Shown in pieces: positions 27,801-36,596 of a stretch of 64,000 nt of DNA. The translations under genes were made by a program, and so were the position numbers. The DNA is taken from contig CAJWSU010000007.1 of assembly GCA_913046335.1 (NCBI GenBank), forward strand, positions 6,419 to 70,418, given 5' to 3'. Below the pieces are notes generated by a model. The model saw only the letters and a program-made list of their open reading frames with translations. It was not told the DNA's origin and did no database searches. This DNA is from TMED109 sp002684605 (GTDB lineage Bacteria; Pseudomonadota; Alphaproteobacteria; TMED109). Each line of letters starts with the position of its first letter. Position 1 is the first letter of the stretch.

Positions 27801-28371
27801 CGAAAAACAAAAAATAAGAAACTTTTGTATAAAAGCGAGAATAGACTTCCACGCGAAATCAGAAGAGCATAAAAATAATGCAGCTCATAATTTAATATAT
27901 TTCTTGCATCAAAAAAAATATCTAGCTGAAGGAAAAAAAATTGCTTTATACTGGCCTATTGGATCAGAAATAGATACTAGGCCTTCCTTAGCTGCCCTTA
28001 ATGAATATAAAATAATCATTTCAATTGCTTGCACAGAAAATAATAATATTAAGTTTAGGCTTTGGAAACCAAACACAAAGCTAACAATTAACAAAATTGG
28101 CGTAAATTTTGATAATCTAGAAGTAAAAAATCCAGATATAATTATATGCCCATTAATAGGGTTTGATAAAAAACTCAATCGCCTTGGAAGAGGAGGAGGA
28201 TACTATGATAAAATATTACATAAGAATAGTAGTGCTATCAAAATAGGTTTCGCTTACTCTATACAAGAATCAGAAACAATACCTATTGAAAAGCATGATA
28301 TAAGCATGAATGCTATTATTACAGAAAAATTTATCTATAATAAACCTGAAATCAAAAGGAAAATTTTATGA
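27760..28371 (+). CDS. 5-formyltetrahydrofolate cyclo-ligase
   Basis: Converts 5-formyl-THF to methenyl-THF with ATP. The family signature GRGGGYYDK is present with IALYWPIGSEIDTRP and VICPLIGFD-like IIICPLIGFD. The N-terminal boundary is uncertain: the frame is open but has no ATG upstream of the conserved region; GTG 27760 (203 aa) has AGG 7 nt before it but lies inside the 3' part of 6S RNA. A start after 27800 would need a rare codon such as ATA 27814. Co-location with 6S RNA matches the E. coli ygfA arrangement. It overlaps the next gene by 4 bp. Confidence 0.88.
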   Translation: MVIQKIRSRRHYSNEKQKIRNFCIKARIDFHAKSEEHKNNAAHNLIYFLHQKKYLAEGKKIALYWPIGSEIDTRPSLAALNEYKIIISIACTENNNIKFRLWKPNTKLTINKIGVNFDNLEVKNPDIIICPLIGFDKKLNRLGRGGGYYDKILHKNSSAIKIGFAYSIQESETIPIEKHDISMNAIITEKFIYNKPEIKRKIL

Positions 28372-29186
28372 ATATATTGTTTTTAGGGGATGTAATGGGC
28401 AAATCAGGTAGACAGGTTATAAAAAAAGAACTACCAGAACTTAAAAGAAAACTAGAAGTTGATACTGTAATATTAAATGGAGAGAATGCAGCAGGGGGAT
28501 TTGGTATTACTCCAAAAATTTGTGAAGAATTTTATGAGTTAGGCGTGAATGTTATTACTACAGGAAATCATATATGGGATCAAAAAGAAATAATTCCATA
28601 TATAACTAAAGATAACAGGCTATTAAGGCCTATTAATTTTCCTCCTCAGGTTCCAGGTGAAGGAATGTTTATTTATCAAGATTCTATGAATAGAAAGGTG
28701 CTAGTTATAAATGTAATGACTAGATTATTTATGGACCCCCTCAATGACCCTATTGAAGCTATAGAAAATATTATTGATAATTATAAAATTGGAGAAAATG
28801 TTAACTCAATTGTAATAGATGTACATGGCGAAGCAACCTCAGAAAAAATGGCCATAGGTCATGCTTTTGACGGTAGGGTAAGCTTTATAGTAGGGACGCA
28901 CACTCACGTTCCAACAGCAGATTCTCAAATTATGGAAAAGGGGACTGCCTATCAGTCAGATGCAGGCATGTGCGGAGATTATGATTCAGTTATTGGAGGT
29001 GAAAAAAATGGTTGGGTATCTAGATTTAAACATAAAATGCCTACTGGTAGAATTAATGTAAGTGCTGGATTATCAACACTATGTGGAGTCATTGTAAATC
29101 TCAATGATGCAACTGGTTTAGCTGTTAATATAGAACCTATTATTATAGGACCACATTTAATTAATAGAATTCCAGAAAAAATATAA
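28368..29186 (+). CDS. YmdB-family metallophosphoesterase
   Basis: Calcineurin-like phosphoesterase of the TIGR00282/YmdB family, 272 aa; B. subtilis YmdB hydrolyses 2',3'-cyclic nucleotides. Metal-binding motifs are at the N-terminus (LFLGDVMGKSGR), then NGENAAGGFGIT, TGNHIWDQKE, VDVHGEATSEK and GTHTHVPTAD. It starts in an ATGA overlap with the 5-FCL gene. Biological role in this lineage is unknown. Confidence 0.92.
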   Translation: MNILFLGDVMGKSGRQVIKKELPELKRKLEVDTVILNGENAAGGFGITPKICEEFYELGVNVITTGNHIWDQKEIIPYITKDNRLLRPINFPPQVPGEGMFIYQDSMNRKVLVINVMTRLFMDPLNDPIEAIENIIDNYKIGENVNSIVIDVHGEATSEKMAIGHAFDGRVSFIVGTHTHVPTADSQIMEKGTAYQSDAGMCGDYDSVIGGEKNGWVSRFKHKMPTGRINVSAGLSTLCGVIVNLNDATGLAVNIEPIIIGPHLINRIPEKI

Positions 29187-29250
29187 AAAATAATTTATAA
29201 TATAAAAAAATAAGTATAATGAAAATATAAAAATTAATAGAAAGATTAAA

Positions 29251-30003
29251 ATGGCTGGTCACTCAAAATTTAAAAATATTCAATATAGAAAAGGTGCTCA
29301 AGATGCAAAAAGAGCTAAATTATTCTCAAAAATGGCAAGAGAAATAACAGTAGCTGCAAAATCTGGACTGCCTGAACCAGAAAAAAACCCTAGATTAAGA
29401 AATGCTATTATTAGTGCAAGAGCTGAAAATATGCCAAAAGATAGAATAGAAAAAGCAGTACAAAAAGCTATTGGAGGAAATGATGACGCAGTTTATGAGG
29501 AAATCCGCTACGAAGGGTATGGACCAGGTAGTATTGCCATTATTATAGATGTGCTAACAGATAATAGAAATAGAACTGCTTCTGAAATACGCTCAAACTT
29601 TAACAAAAATGGTGGAAGCATGGGAGAAGCAGGAAGTTTAAGCTTTGTATTTACTAGAAAAGGTGTAATTAAGTTCAGTGCTGAACAGTGTAGTGAGGAT
29701 AAATTTTTTGAATTAGCTGCTGAAGCAGGTGCTGAAGATATAAGTAGCGATATGATTGGGCATACTGCAATATGTATTGTAGAAGATTTTGGTAATGTTA
29801 GAGACAGTATAACTTTAAATATAGGTGACCCAACTAGTGCCAAATTAGAATGGGTTCCACAAAATTTACAATCTATTAATGAGGAGCAAGCAGAAAAATT
29901 ATTAAAATTTATAGACATATTAGAGGACAATGATGATGTCCAAACAGTTTATAGCAATGCGGAAATATCAGATGAAGTTATGGAGAAGATCAACAATAAT
30001 TAA
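29251..30003 (+). CDS. yebC: YebC/PmpR-family protein
   Basis: 250-aa YebC/TACO1 family protein. Members bind DNA in some reports and relieve ribosome stalling at proline-rich stretches in others. The N-terminal signature AGHSKFKNIQYRKGAQDAKRA-type start (AGHSKFKNIQYRKGAQDAK), MPKDRIEKAV and GYGPGSIAIIIDVLTDNRNR are diagnostic. It sits directly before ruvCAB, the normal alphaproteobacterial order. Confidence 0.96.
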   Translation: MAGHSKFKNIQYRKGAQDAKRAKLFSKMAREITVAAKSGLPEPEKNPRLRNAIISARAENMPKDRIEKAVQKAIGGNDDAVYEEIRYEGYGPGSIAIIIDVLTDNRNRTASEIRSNFNKNGGSMGEAGSLSFVFTRKGVIKFSAEQCSEDKFFELAAEAGAEDISSDMIGHTAICIVEDFGNVRDSITLNIGDPTSAKLEWVPQNLQSINEEQAEKLLKFIDILEDNDDVQTVYSNAEISDEVMEKINNN

Positions 30004-30025
30004 TTATTTATTATAAGGAAAATAG

Positions 30026-30523
30026 ATGCTTCTTTTAGGCTTAGATCCAGGCTTAGTCCATACTGGTTGGTGTGTTATAAATTCTATACAAGATAAAAAT
30101 TCCTGGGTAGCAAGTGGTAATATTTCTCCTAAAATTTCATTAACACTCTCTGAAAGGTTAAAAGGTATTCATCAAGGTCTAGTTTCTATTATTAAAGAGT
30201 ATCAACCTTCAGTTGCTGCAATAGAAGAAGTTTTTGTTAATATGAATGGGCAATCCTCTTTAAAACTTGGAATGGCGAGAGGCACTGCAATAACAGCATG
30301 CTCTATAAATGAAATACCAGTTCATGAATATTCTCCAACAAGAGTTAAACAATCTGTAACTGGTTCAGGAAGAGCTAAAAAAGATCAAGTAGCATCAATG
30401 GTAAGAATTTTATTACCTGGTTGCATAATAAACTCCGAAGATGAATCGGATGCATTAGCAGTAGCCCTATGTCATACTGTTTTTGCAAACTCTAAAATAC
30501 ATCAAATGAATATAAGGAAATAA
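30026..30523 (+). CDS. ruvC: Holliday junction resolvase RuvC
   Basis: Endonuclease cutting Holliday junctions in recombination repair, 165 aa. RNase-H fold with Asp7 in LGLDPGLVHTGW, the glutamate in AAIEEVFVN, and the C-terminal acidic pair in DESDALAVALCH. AAGGAAAA precedes the ATG. It is followed after 2 bp by ruvA and then ruvB. Confidence 0.97.
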   Translation: MLLLGLDPGLVHTGWCVINSIQDKNSWVASGNISPKISLTLSERLKGIHQGLVSIIKEYQPSVAAIEEVFVNMNGQSSLKLGMARGTAITACSINEIPVHEYSPTRVKQSVTGSGRAKKDQVASMVRILLPGCIINSEDESDALAVALCHTVFANSKIHQMNIRK

Positions 30524-30525
30524 TA

Positions 30526-31122
30526 ATGATTGCAAAGCTAAGAGGCATTATTGATCAAATGGGAGAAGATTATGTAATCATTGATGTTTCTGGAGTTGGC
30601 TATCTAGTATTTTGTCCTTCTAAAGTACTCAATAAATTATCTCCAAAAGGTCAACTAGATGAAATATTAATTGAAACTATAGTTAGAGAAGACCAAATTA
30701 CTTTGTATGGCTTTAATGAAGAAAAAGAAAAGTATTGGTTTGGTTTATTACTAAAAGTTCAAGGTGTAGGAGCAAAGACCGCTCTAAAAGGCTTATCCAT
30801 AATGACTCCTGAAGAATTAGAAATGGCTATTTTGTCTGATGACAAAACATCATTAACGCGTATTCCTGGCATAGGTAGCAAAGGAGCCCTAAGAATATGC
30901 TCAGAATTAAAAGATAAAACTCTAAATATTTCAAATCTTGACAATAAAAATTCTAAAGAAAATAATAATATTCAAGACCTAATAAGTGGACTTATAGGTC
31001 TTGGTTATGGACATCACGAAGCATATGAAGTTATATCAAAACTAAGTAATGAAGATAAAGGTAAAAAAGTGGAAGATATGTTGCAAATTGCATTAAAAGT
31101 CATTTCTGTGAAAAGAAAATGA
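30526..31122 (+). CDS. ruvA: Holliday junction DNA helicase subunit RuvA
   Basis: Junction-binding subunit, 198 aa. N-terminal OB domain (MIAKLRGIIDQMGEDYVIIDV), twin helix-hairpin-helix motifs (VQGVGAKTALKGL and IPGIGSKGALRICSEL), and a C-terminal three-helix domain (ISGLIGLGYGHHEAYEVI) that contacts RuvB. It overlaps ruvB by 4 bp (ATGA). Confidence 0.97.
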   Translation: MIAKLRGIIDQMGEDYVIIDVSGVGYLVFCPSKVLNKLSPKGQLDEILIETIVREDQITLYGFNEEKEKYWFGLLLKVQGVGAKTALKGLSIMTPEELEMAILSDDKTSLTRIPGIGSKGALRICSELKDKTLNISNLDNKNSKENNNIQDLISGLIGLGYGHHEAYEVISKLSNEDKGKKVEDMLQIALKVISVKRK

Positions 31123-32132
31123 ATTTAGAAGAAGAAAAGAATATTAGTCCTGTAGCGAGTGCTGAAAGTAGAGATAATAATGATTATGCTCTTAGGCCAC
31201 AAAGACTTAAGCACTTTATTGGACAAACTTTATTATGTAATAATTTAAATATTTTTATGAAAGCCGCACAAAAAAGAGAAGAAGCTCTTGATCATGTTTT
31301 ATTATATGGCCCTCCAGGTTTAGGAAAAACAACTCTAGCAAAAATAATTGCAAATGAATTAGATGTAGGTTTTAGGTCTACTTCTGGACCAGTAATACAG
31401 AGGCCTGGAGATTTAGCAGCTTTACTAACTTCATTAGAAAAAAATGATATTTTGTTTATTGATGAAATACACCGTCTCAATAATACAGTAGAAGAAATAT
31501 TATATCCTGCTATGGAAGATCTTCATTTAGATATCATGATAGGTGAAGGACCATCCGCAAGATCTGTTAAAATTGATCTTCAACCTTTCACCTTGATAGG
31601 AGCCACAACTAGAGCTGGATTATTGTCAAACCCATTGAGAGATCGTTTTGGAATTCCTGCAAGATTAGAATTCTATGAAATTCCAGAAATGAAAGAAATT
31701 GTTTTAAGGTCCGCCAACCTTCTTAATGTAAAAATGGATGACTCTGCGGCTTTAGAAATTGCACAAAGGTCTAGAGGTACTCCCAGAGTAGCAAGCAGAC
31801 TTGTAAGAAGACTAAGAGATATTATAACTTCAGTAGATAAAGAGCACTCTGAAGTAAATAAAAATATTGCTGATCAAGCATTATCCCAATTAGGAGTAGA
31901 TTCAAATGGATTGGATCAAATGGATCAAAACTATTTAGATCATTTAATTAATGATCATAACGGTGGGCCAGTGGGCTTAGAAACTCTAGCAGCGCAAATG
32001 GGCGAACAAAAAGATTCTATCGAGGATGTTATAGAACCTTACTTAATTCAAAAAGGGTTTTTACAAAAAACTCCTCGCGGAAGAGTTGCAACAAAGATTG
32101 CTTTAGAAAAATTATTTATTAAAAAAGAATAA
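31119..32132 (+). CDS. ruvB: Holliday junction ATP-dependent helicase RuvB
   Basis: AAA+ branch-migration motor, 337 aa. Walker A GPPGLGKT at 64-71, Walker B LFIDEIHRL, sensor 1 GATTRAGLL, arginine-finger region NPLRDRFGI, and the C-terminal winged helix (PYLIQKGFLQKTPRGR). N-terminus LRPQRLKHFIGQ is typical. Third gene of ruvCAB; ybgC follows after 14 bp. Confidence 0.98.
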   Translation: MNLEEEKNISPVASAESRDNNDYALRPQRLKHFIGQTLLCNNLNIFMKAAQKREEALDHVLLYGPPGLGKTTLAKIIANELDVGFRSTSGPVIQRPGDLAALLTSLEKNDILFIDEIHRLNNTVEEILYPAMEDLHLDIMIGEGPSARSVKIDLQPFTLIGATTRAGLLSNPLRDRFGIPARLEFYEIPEMKEIVLRSANLLNVKMDDSAALEIAQRSRGTPRVASRLVRRLRDIITSVDKEHSEVNKNIADQALSQLGVDSNGLDQMDQNYLDHLINDHNGGPVGLETLAAQMGEQKDSIEDVIEPYLIQKGFLQKTPRGRVATKIALEKLFIKKE

Positions 32133-32146
32133 ACCTATTCATAAAA

Positions 32147-32587
32147 ATGAAACAAAATATAAATAAAATATCAATATTAAAGCATTCTAATAATATTAGA
32201 GTTTATTATGAAGATACAGATGCGGGAGGTTTAGTATATCATGCAAACTATTTAAAATTTGCAGAGCGCGCAAGAACAGAAATGCTGCGTAAAATGAAAA
32301 TAGAACAATTAATATTAAAAAATGAGTATGATATTCAGTTTGTTGTTAAAAATTTATTTATAGAATTCTTTAAATCTGCTCAATTAGATGATTCATTGAA
32401 TATAAAAAGTATAATATTAAATATATCTGCAGCCAAAATTATCATGGAACAAACAATATATAAAAAAATGATAGTACTAGCTAAAATTGACGTAACATTA
32501 GGATCAGTAAATACTAAAGGTAAACCTTCTCGTTTACCTAAAATAGTATTAGAAAGATTAAATAGTAATATAAATGCCAAGGAGTAA
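32147..32587 (+). CDS. ybgC: Tol-Pal-associated acyl-CoA thioesterase
   Basis: Hot-dog-fold thioesterase, 146 aa, conserved as the first gene of tol-pal clusters. The active-site block YYEDTDAGGLVYHANYLKF contains the catalytic Asp of the 4-hydroxybenzoyl-CoA thioesterase type; ERARTEMLR follows. Starts 14 bp after ruvB, with tolQ 3 bp downstream. Physiological substrate is uncertain. Confidence 0.93.
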   Translation: MKQNINKISILKHSNNIRVYYEDTDAGGLVYHANYLKFAERARTEMLRKMKIEQLILKNEYDIQFVVKNLFIEFFKSAQLDDSLNIKSIILNISAAKIIMEQTIYKKMIVLAKIDVTLGSVNTKGKPSRLPKIVLERLNSNINAKE

Positions 32588-32590
32588 TAA

Positions 32591-33310
32591 ATGGAAAGTG
32601 AATTAATTTCAGATTTGCCAATGGACGTATCATTTTGGGGATTAGTGCTTCAAGCTGATACTATTGTTAAAATTGTTATGCTAATATTATTGATAGCAAG
32701 TATATGGTCTTGGAGTATTATTATTGAGAAAACAAAAAGATTTTTTTTATTAAAAAAACAAGCAAATGCATTTGAAGAAACTTTTTGGTCTGGAGAATCT
32801 TTAGAGAAACTATACAAAGAAGAAGAGAAAAGCCCTCAACACCCATTAGCTACTGTATTTGTTGCTGGAATGTATGAATGGACCAGAGCTAGTAATAGCA
32901 ACTCTTTATCAAATGAAAAAATACAAGCCGGGCTTCAAGAAAGAATACATCAAGTTATGAATGTAGCCGTAACAAGAGAATTAGAAAATGTAGAAAAAAA
33001 TATTGGTTTTTTAGCTACAGTAGGCTCTACAGCACCTTTTATAGGCTTATTTGGAACGGTATGGGGAATTATGAATAGCTTTCAATCCATAGCTTTAAGT
33101 AAAGACACATCTCTGGCAGTAGTGGCACCAGGAATAGCAGAAGCCTTATTAGCGACTGCTCTGGGCCTAGTTGCTGCTATTCCTGCTGTTATAGCCTATA
33201 ACAAGCTATCTAATAATTTAAACACTTATGCCTTGAGACTACAAAATTTTGCAAGTGAATTTGAAGCTTTACTATCTAGACATCTATCTGAGCAAAGTTC
33301 AGAAGAATGA
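32591..33310 (+). CDS. tolQ: Tol-Pal system proton channel TolQ
   Basis: Inner-membrane stator subunit that powers TolA with proton flow, 239 aa. Three hydrophobic segments: about 22-45 (ADTIVKIVMLILLIASIWSWS), 137-160 (ATVGSTAPFIGLFGTVWGIM) and 175-200 (VVAPGIAEALLATALGLVAA), the last two holding channel-lining residues. Overlaps tolR by 4 bp (ATGA). It is distinct in length and tail from the ExbB-like protein at 18434. Confidence 0.95.
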   Translation: MESELISDLPMDVSFWGLVLQADTIVKIVMLILLIASIWSWSIIIEKTKRFFLLKKQANAFEETFWSGESLEKLYKEEEKSPQHPLATVFVAGMYEWTRASNSNSLSNEKIQAGLQERIHQVMNVAVTRELENVEKNIGFLATVGSTAPFIGLFGTVWGIMNSFQSIALSKDTSLAVVAPGIAEALLATALGLVAAIPAVIAYNKLSNNLNTYALRLQNFASEFEALLSRHLSEQSSEE

Positions 33311-33732
33311 AAATAAATAATAAAGGAAATAAGTCTTTTCAACATCAACCTATGTCAGAAATTAATGTTACTCCTTTAGTAGATGTAATGCTTGTATTAT
33401 TGATTATTTTCATGATTACTGCTCCGCTCTTAACAACAGGTGTGACAGTTGAATTGCCTACAACTGAATCTAAAGCAGTTCCTGGGCAAGATGAACCCCT
33501 AACTATAACAATTAATAAAAATAGAGAAATTTTTATAGGAGACAATATTGTTAAAGCTGAAACCTTGATTATAAAATTAAATGCTATCGCCGGCTTGAAA
33601 AAACAATCAAGAATTTTTATCAGAGCAGATACGGAACTACCTTATGGTGAAGTTATGGAATTAATGAGCTTAGTTACAAATGCAGGTTTTAATAAAGTCG
33701 CGCTACTAACGAAACAAAAGACTGAAAAATAA
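33307..33732 (+). CDS. tolR: Tol-Pal system protein TolR
   Basis: 141-aa ExbD/TolR protein with one membrane helix. MSEINVTPLVDVMLVLLIIF carries the proton-binding Asp26. The periplasmic domain (about 50-141) has the family ending (IRADTELPYGEVMELMSLV). It starts in an ATGA overlap with tolQ and precedes tolA by 3 bp. Confidence 0.96.
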   Translation: MKINNKGNKSFQHQPMSEINVTPLVDVMLVLLIIFMITAPLLTTGVTVELPTTESKAVPGQDEPLTITINKNREIFIGDNIVKAETLIIKLNAIAGLKKQSRIFIRADTELPYGEVMELMSLVTNAGFNKVALLTKQKTEK

Positions 33733-33735
33733 AAA

Positions 33736-34530
33736 TTGAAAAAAGCTTTTTACTCATCTTTATTTATACATGGATTAATTTTTGTTTTAATTTCAGTAAC
33801 ACTTCCTGAAATTAAAACAAAAGAGATAAATTATATATCTGTTGAAATTGTAAATGAAAAAGTAAAAGAAGTAAAAGAAGTAAAAGAAGTAAAAGAAGTA
33901 AAAGAAGTTAAAAAAAATACTGCGATAAAGACAGCTCCACCAAAGCAAAAACCAATTATTATTCCTAAAAAAGATAAAGCTATAAAAAAAATTAATATAA
34001 AGCCTAAACCACCTATAAAAAAACCTAAAATTATAAAACCAGAAGAAAAAATAGTAAAAAAGATAGATAAGCCAAAAACAATAAATGATGATGCCTTTTT
34101 TGATGACATGTTAAAAAACCTTGCAAAAAATCAGCCAAAGCCAATAAAACCTGTCAAAGAGATTAAAAATAAAATTAATAATAAGTCTAAAAAAACGCAG
34201 GCAGAAATAAGAAAAAGTCAAAAGTCTATAGCTAATAATATATACAAACAAATTAAAGCGAACTATACTTTGCCTCCCGCTCCAGACTTAAAAGTTATCA
34301 ATGATATAACTGTTCAATTAAGAATATATGTAAGGCCAGACGGAACAATAATTAAAACTATAATTGATAAAGACTCTCTTAAAAAAGCTCAAAACGATCC
34401 TACATATTTGCCCTATGTAGAAGCTGCACAGCGTGCGATAAAGAAGCTAGGCAAATTCGAAAAATTGCCACAGGAAGAATATAACTTATGGAAAATTGTA
34501 GATATTCGCTTTACACCCTACGAAACATAA
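33736..34530 (+). CDS. tolA: Cell envelope integrity protein TolA
   Basis: Links the TolQR motor to TolB/Pal across the periplasm; 264 aa. Start codon is TTG 33736, three bases after the tolR stop, with no clear Shine-Dalgarno. N-terminal membrane anchor (AFYSSLFIHGLIFVLISVTL), then a Lys/Pro/Ile-rich periplasmic spacer containing a VKE tandem repeat, and a C-terminal TolA domain (about 165-264: NNIYKQIKANYTLPPAP, QLRIYVRPDGTI). The spacer replaces the long Ala/Lys helix of enteric TolA and is typical of low-GC composition. Confidence 0.92.
   Translation: MKKAFYSSLFIHGLIFVLISVTLPEIKTKEINYISVEIVNEKVKEVKEVKEVKEVKEVKKNTAIKTAPPKQKPIIIPKKDKAIKKINIKPKPPIKKPKIIKPEEKIVKKIDKPKTINDDAFFDDMLKNLAKNQPKPIKPVKEIKNKINNKSKKTQAEIRKSQKSIANNIYKQIKANYTLPPAPDLKVINDITVQLRIYVRPDGTIIKTIIDKDSLKKAQNDPTYLPYVEAAQRAIKKLGKFEKLPQEEYNLWKIVDIRFTPYET
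33862..33906 (+). repeat. Five tandem 9-bp copies of GTAAAAGAA inside tolA
   Basis: Five exact head-to-tail copies encode Val-Lys-Glu each, followed by a degenerate partial copy (GTTAAAAAA). Because the unit is a multiple of three, copy gain or loss by slippage would change spacer length without breaking the frame. Confidence 0.95.
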
Positions 34531-34558
34531 ATAAAATATAAATAAATGGAGAAATTTT

Positions 34559-35932
34559 ATGTATAATTTTAAAAGGCAATTTATAAAGTTTATTTTTATT
34601 ACATATGTTTTTTTCTCTTGTTTTTTTATGTCCTATTATAAAGTTGTATTTGCACAAGAAGAACCTCTCAGGATAGATATTATGGGTGGTAAAATTCAGG
34701 CAATGCCCATTGCAATATCCTATTTTACAATTGAAGATGATTTGAAAGAATTAAAACTACATAATAATATTCCTAATTTAATTGCTGATAATTTAGTGAA
34801 TTCAGGATTATTTAAATTATTAAATAGAGATGCATATATGCAAAACCCAGAACAACTTATTAGCAGTCCAAAATTTAGAGATTGGAGAATTATAGATGCT
34901 CAAGCACTAATTACAGGAAATATATCAAAAAGAGCTGATAACAAAATAAATGTTAGTATAAAATTATGGGATGTATATGGAGAGAAAAGATTGTTTGGTA
35001 TATCTCTGTCTTCCAAAATAAAATCTTGGAGAAGAATATCTCATATAATATCAGATAAGATTTATGAAAGGTTAACTGGTGAAGAAGGCTATTTTGATAC
35101 AAGAATAGTTTATGTATCAGAATCTGGTTCACAAAAAAATAGAAAAAAAAGACTTGCCATTATGGATCAAGATGGGGCTAATCATCAATACTTAACAGAT
35201 GGAAATTCATTAGTATTAACACCTAGATTTTCTCCAAATCAAGAGCAAATTACTTTTTTTTCATATAGGGGAATAAATAGAGGGCTCAAGCCTAGTGTAT
35301 ACTTATATAACTTAAAAACTGGTAAGATGAAAATATTAGGAGAATTTCCAGGCATGTCTTTTGCTCCAAGATTCTCACCTAATGGCTCAAATTTAGTAAT
35401 GTCATTATCTCAAAATGGTTCCACTAATATTCACATAATGAATCTTAAAGATAAACAAACAAAACAGCTTACAAAAGGAATTGCTATTGATACTTCTCCA
35501 TCCTTTTCACCAGACGGTAAAAACATTGTTTTTAATTCTGACAGGTCTGGAGGACAACATCTTTATATAATGAAAGAAAATGGTAAAAACCCTAAAAGAA
35601 TTAGTTTTGGAAGAGGAAGCTATGCGACACCTGTATGGTCTCCAAGGGGAGACTATATAGCATTTACTAAATTTACTAGAGGAAGATTTTTTATTGGCTT
35701 GATGCATCCTGATGGGTCAGCAGAAAGATTAATTGCTGAAGGTTATCTTACCGAAGGTCCAACTTGGGCACCAGGTGGAAGAGTTTTAAGTTTTTTTAGA
35801 CAAACTCCACAAAAAGATGGAAGTATGAGAACTAGACTTTTTGTGATTGACATAACAGGCAACCGAGAAAGAGAATTAATTACTCCTGAAGATGCTTCTG
35901 ATCCTTCATGGAGCCCAAAGAATATAAATTAA
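34559..35932 (+). CDS. tolB: Tol-Pal periplasmic protein TolB
   Basis: Periplasmic Pal- and TolA-binding protein, 457 aa. A signal peptide (about 1-33, ending VVFAQ before EEPLRIDI) is followed by the N-terminal TolB domain and a beta-propeller with WD-like PD40 repeats (SPDGKNIVFNSDRSG, TPVWSPRGDYIAF, DPSWSPKN). GGAG is well placed before the ATG. Between tolA and pal in the standard order. Confidence 0.96.
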   Translation: MYNFKRQFIKFIFITYVFFSCFFMSYYKVVFAQEEPLRIDIMGGKIQAMPIAISYFTIEDDLKELKLHNNIPNLIADNLVNSGLFKLLNRDAYMQNPEQLISSPKFRDWRIIDAQALITGNISKRADNKINVSIKLWDVYGEKRLFGISLSSKIKSWRRISHIISDKIYERLTGEEGYFDTRIVYVSESGSQKNRKKRLAIMDQDGANHQYLTDGNSLVLTPRFSPNQEQITFFSYRGINRGLKPSVYLYNLKTGKMKILGEFPGMSFAPRFSPNGSNLVMSLSQNGSTNIHIMNLKDKQTKQLTKGIAIDTSPSFSPDGKNIVFNSDRSGGQHLYIMKENGKNPKRISFGRGSYATPVWSPRGDYIAFTKFTRGRFFIGLMHPDGSAERLIAEGYLTEGPTWAPGGRVLSFFRQTPQKDGSMRTRLFVIDITGNRERELITPEDASDPSWSPKNIN

Positions 35933-35964
35933 ACAGATTAAGAAAAATAATTTATTATAATGAA

Positions 35965-35996
35965 ATATATGTATTTATAATATAGTATACATATAT
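35965..35996. repeat. Inverted repeat between tolB and pal
   Basis: ATATATGTAT (35965-35974) and ATACATATAT (35987-35996) are perfect 10-bp arms with a 12-nt loop. All but two pairs are A-T, so a hairpin would be weak; it may affect mRNA processing or mark the pal promoter region. Confidence 0.4.
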
Positions 35997-36020
35997 AGTA
36001 GATATAATTAAGGAGAATAT

Positions 36021-36581
36021 ATGTTAAAGTACTTTAAAGTCATCGCTTCCATTATTGTTTTATCATATTTGGTAAGTTGCAGCAATAAAGACCAAGATAG
36101 TCTATTACTAGATGCAGAAGGTGGAAATATAGAAATAAGCAGTACTTCAACAGAGGAAATAGAAATAGAAGATGTCACTGCTACTCCAATTCAAATAGAT
36201 GAAGTAGCATTAACAGTAGAAGAAAAACTTTCTTCTGAATTAATTGATGTAGGAGATAGAGTCTTCTTTGGATATGATGAATCCATTATTAATGATGAAA
36301 GCGCTAATACCTTACAAAAGCAGTATCAGTTTCTGACTCGAAATCCTGATATATCTATAACTATTACTGGCCACTGTGACGAAAGAGGTACTAGAGAATA
36401 CAATATAGCGCTTGGTGAAAGAAGAGGTGCCGCCGTAAAAAATTATTTAATATCACTAGGTATTAGCTCTAGTAGAATTGCAGTCATTTCTTATGGAAAA
36501 GAAAAGCCGACAGTTGAAGGGCATGATGATTGGGCATGGACTCAAAACAGGACCGCTATAACATTTATAAATAGTAATTAG
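36021..36581 (+). CDS. pal: Peptidoglycan-associated lipoprotein Pal
   Basis: Outer-membrane lipoprotein binding peptidoglycan, 186 aa. Signal peptide with lipobox LVSC and lipidated Cys20, an acidic linker (about 21-75), then the OmpA domain: ITGHCDERGTREYNIALGE, RRGAAVKNYL and the C-terminal NRTAITFI. AAGGAGA precedes the ATG. It completes the TolQRAB-Pal system. The intergenic gap of 88 bp suggests an additional promoter. Confidence 0.96.
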   Translation: MLKYFKVIASIIVLSYLVSCSNKDQDSLLLDAEGGNIEISSTSTEEIEIEDVTATPIQIDEVALTVEEKLSSELIDVGDRVFFGYDESIINDESANTLQKQYQFLTRNPDISITITGHCDERGTREYNIALGERRGAAVKNYLISLGISSSRIAVISYGKEKPTVEGHDDWAWTQNRTAITFINSN

Positions 36582-36596
36582 AAAATAATTAATAAA

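Noticed and set aside
33862..33906. CRISPR-like or mobile repeat array
   Set aside because: The 9-bp units have no spacers and lie in frame inside tolA, coding for VKE.
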